From Candidatus Thermochlorobacter aerophilus (lineage in GTDB: Bacteria; Bacteroidota; Chlorobiia; Chlorobiales; Thermochlorobacteraceae): a stretch of 42,846 nt of DNA. A program made the translations under genes and the position numbers. The notes beneath the pieces are model-generated. The model was not told the origin of the DNA. It saw nothing but the letters and a program-made list of their open reading frames with translations, and made no database searches. Of this stretch, positions 42,741 through 42,846 are shown piece by piece. The first letter of the stretch is position 1, and every line of letters starts with the position of its first letter. The DNA lies in NCBI GenBank assembly GCA_002794105.1, contig PHFL01000077.1, forward strand, positions 1-42,846. The letters are read 5' to 3'.

Positions 42741-42846
42741 TTACTCAGAGAGCATTTCGGCAGCCGCAACATTCCTTACACTTCCCTCCGAGGTTTTATG
42801 CCATAACTGGATGACCGCCTTGCACTTTTTGCAACTTACACCAAAC
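42741..42846 (-). CDS. Possible C-terminal fragment of a Cys-containing protein (enters at right edge)
   Basis: On the minus strand a frame open at the window edge reads GVSCKKCKAVIQLWHKTSEG and stops at TAA (42741-42743) after 34 codons. The CKKC pair suggests a zinc ribbon. The upstream part is outside the window and the fragment is short, so the frame may be chance. An alternative frame gives a KCKECCGC cluster but is broken by a stop. The bases between the sdhA terminator and this fragment hold only a small TCTGCT/AGCAGA hairpin (42691-42707). Confidence 0.33.
   Translation of the reverse strand, partial: FGVSCKKCKAVIQLWHKTSEGSVRNVAAAEMLSE

Overview
The window looks like a chromosomal segment of a Gram-negative bacterium. 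The best guess is the Chlorobiota (green sulfur bacteria and their aerobic relatives, e.g. Chloroherpeton- or Thermochlorobacter-like), with neighbouring Bacteroidota/Chlorobiota lineages as alternatives. This rests on inference: a gas-vesicle cluster, lipoproteins and an apparent outer-membrane barrel, a three-gene sdhC-sdhD-sdhA block, weak or absent Shine-Dalgarno sequences before many genes, and dispersed 'HSERSEES'-type intergenic repeats. No rRNA, tRNA, CRISPR array, transposase or prophage gene was seen.

Layout. (1) 1-4872: 5' part of recA (minus), then plus-strand housekeeping genes: a POT-family oligopeptide transporter, an FmdB-type zinc ribbon, cinA and an MBL-fold hydrolase. (2) 5184-11270: a gas-vesicle run (gvpA, two coiled-coil GvpC-like genes, gvpN, gvpO, gvpJ, a small coiled-coil gene, a GvpH/Hsp20-like gene). 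It continues almost without gaps into a GDCCVxC-type protein, a Dph6-related ATP-binding protein, a CWC-type Cys-rich protein and a fatty acid hydroxylase. GvpF/L, GvpG and GvpK are not visible here, so the rest of the assembly machinery must lie elsewhere. (3) 11380-20433: an envelope-centred locus. A near-consensus sigma-54 promoter precedes a lipoprotein gene. Next come a membrane-anchored CHASE2-type sensor fused to a sigma-54 activator, a predicted beta-barrel/transglutaminase-like fusion, a small secreted protein, and a polytopic membrane HExxH metallopeptidase with a helical-repeat tail. This is the best candidate for an undescribed system. (4) 20425-23249: 5-formyl-THF cyclo-ligase, a sugar-phosphate nucleotidyltransferase, a hypothetical gene and a DUF169 gene. 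(5) 23250-23905: repeat-rich gap with a 136-bp direct repeat. (6) 23906-29009: small coiled-coil protein, M24 aminopeptidase, aldo/keto reductase and a penicillin-acylase-family Ntn hydrolase. (7) 29010-29375: second repeat-rich gap between convergent genes. (8) 29376-39486, minus strand: gltB, then the run MFS transporter > RlpA-type lipoprotein > SDR > second penicillin-acylase paralogue with C-terminal membrane helices. (9) 39752-42548: sdhC-sdhD-sdhA closed by a strong intrinsic terminator, with no sdhB following. A fragment of a minus-strand Cys-containing ORF may enter at the right edge.

How the genes may work together: the gas-vesicle block encodes shell protein, minor shell/nucleation protein, AAA+ loader, accessory protein and chaperone-like protein for buoyancy. 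The sigma-54 locus pairs a periplasm-facing sensor/activator with surface or periplasmic effectors and a membrane protease, suggesting an envelope-sensing or remodelling circuit (inference). Family calls come from motifs read by eye; no database search was run.
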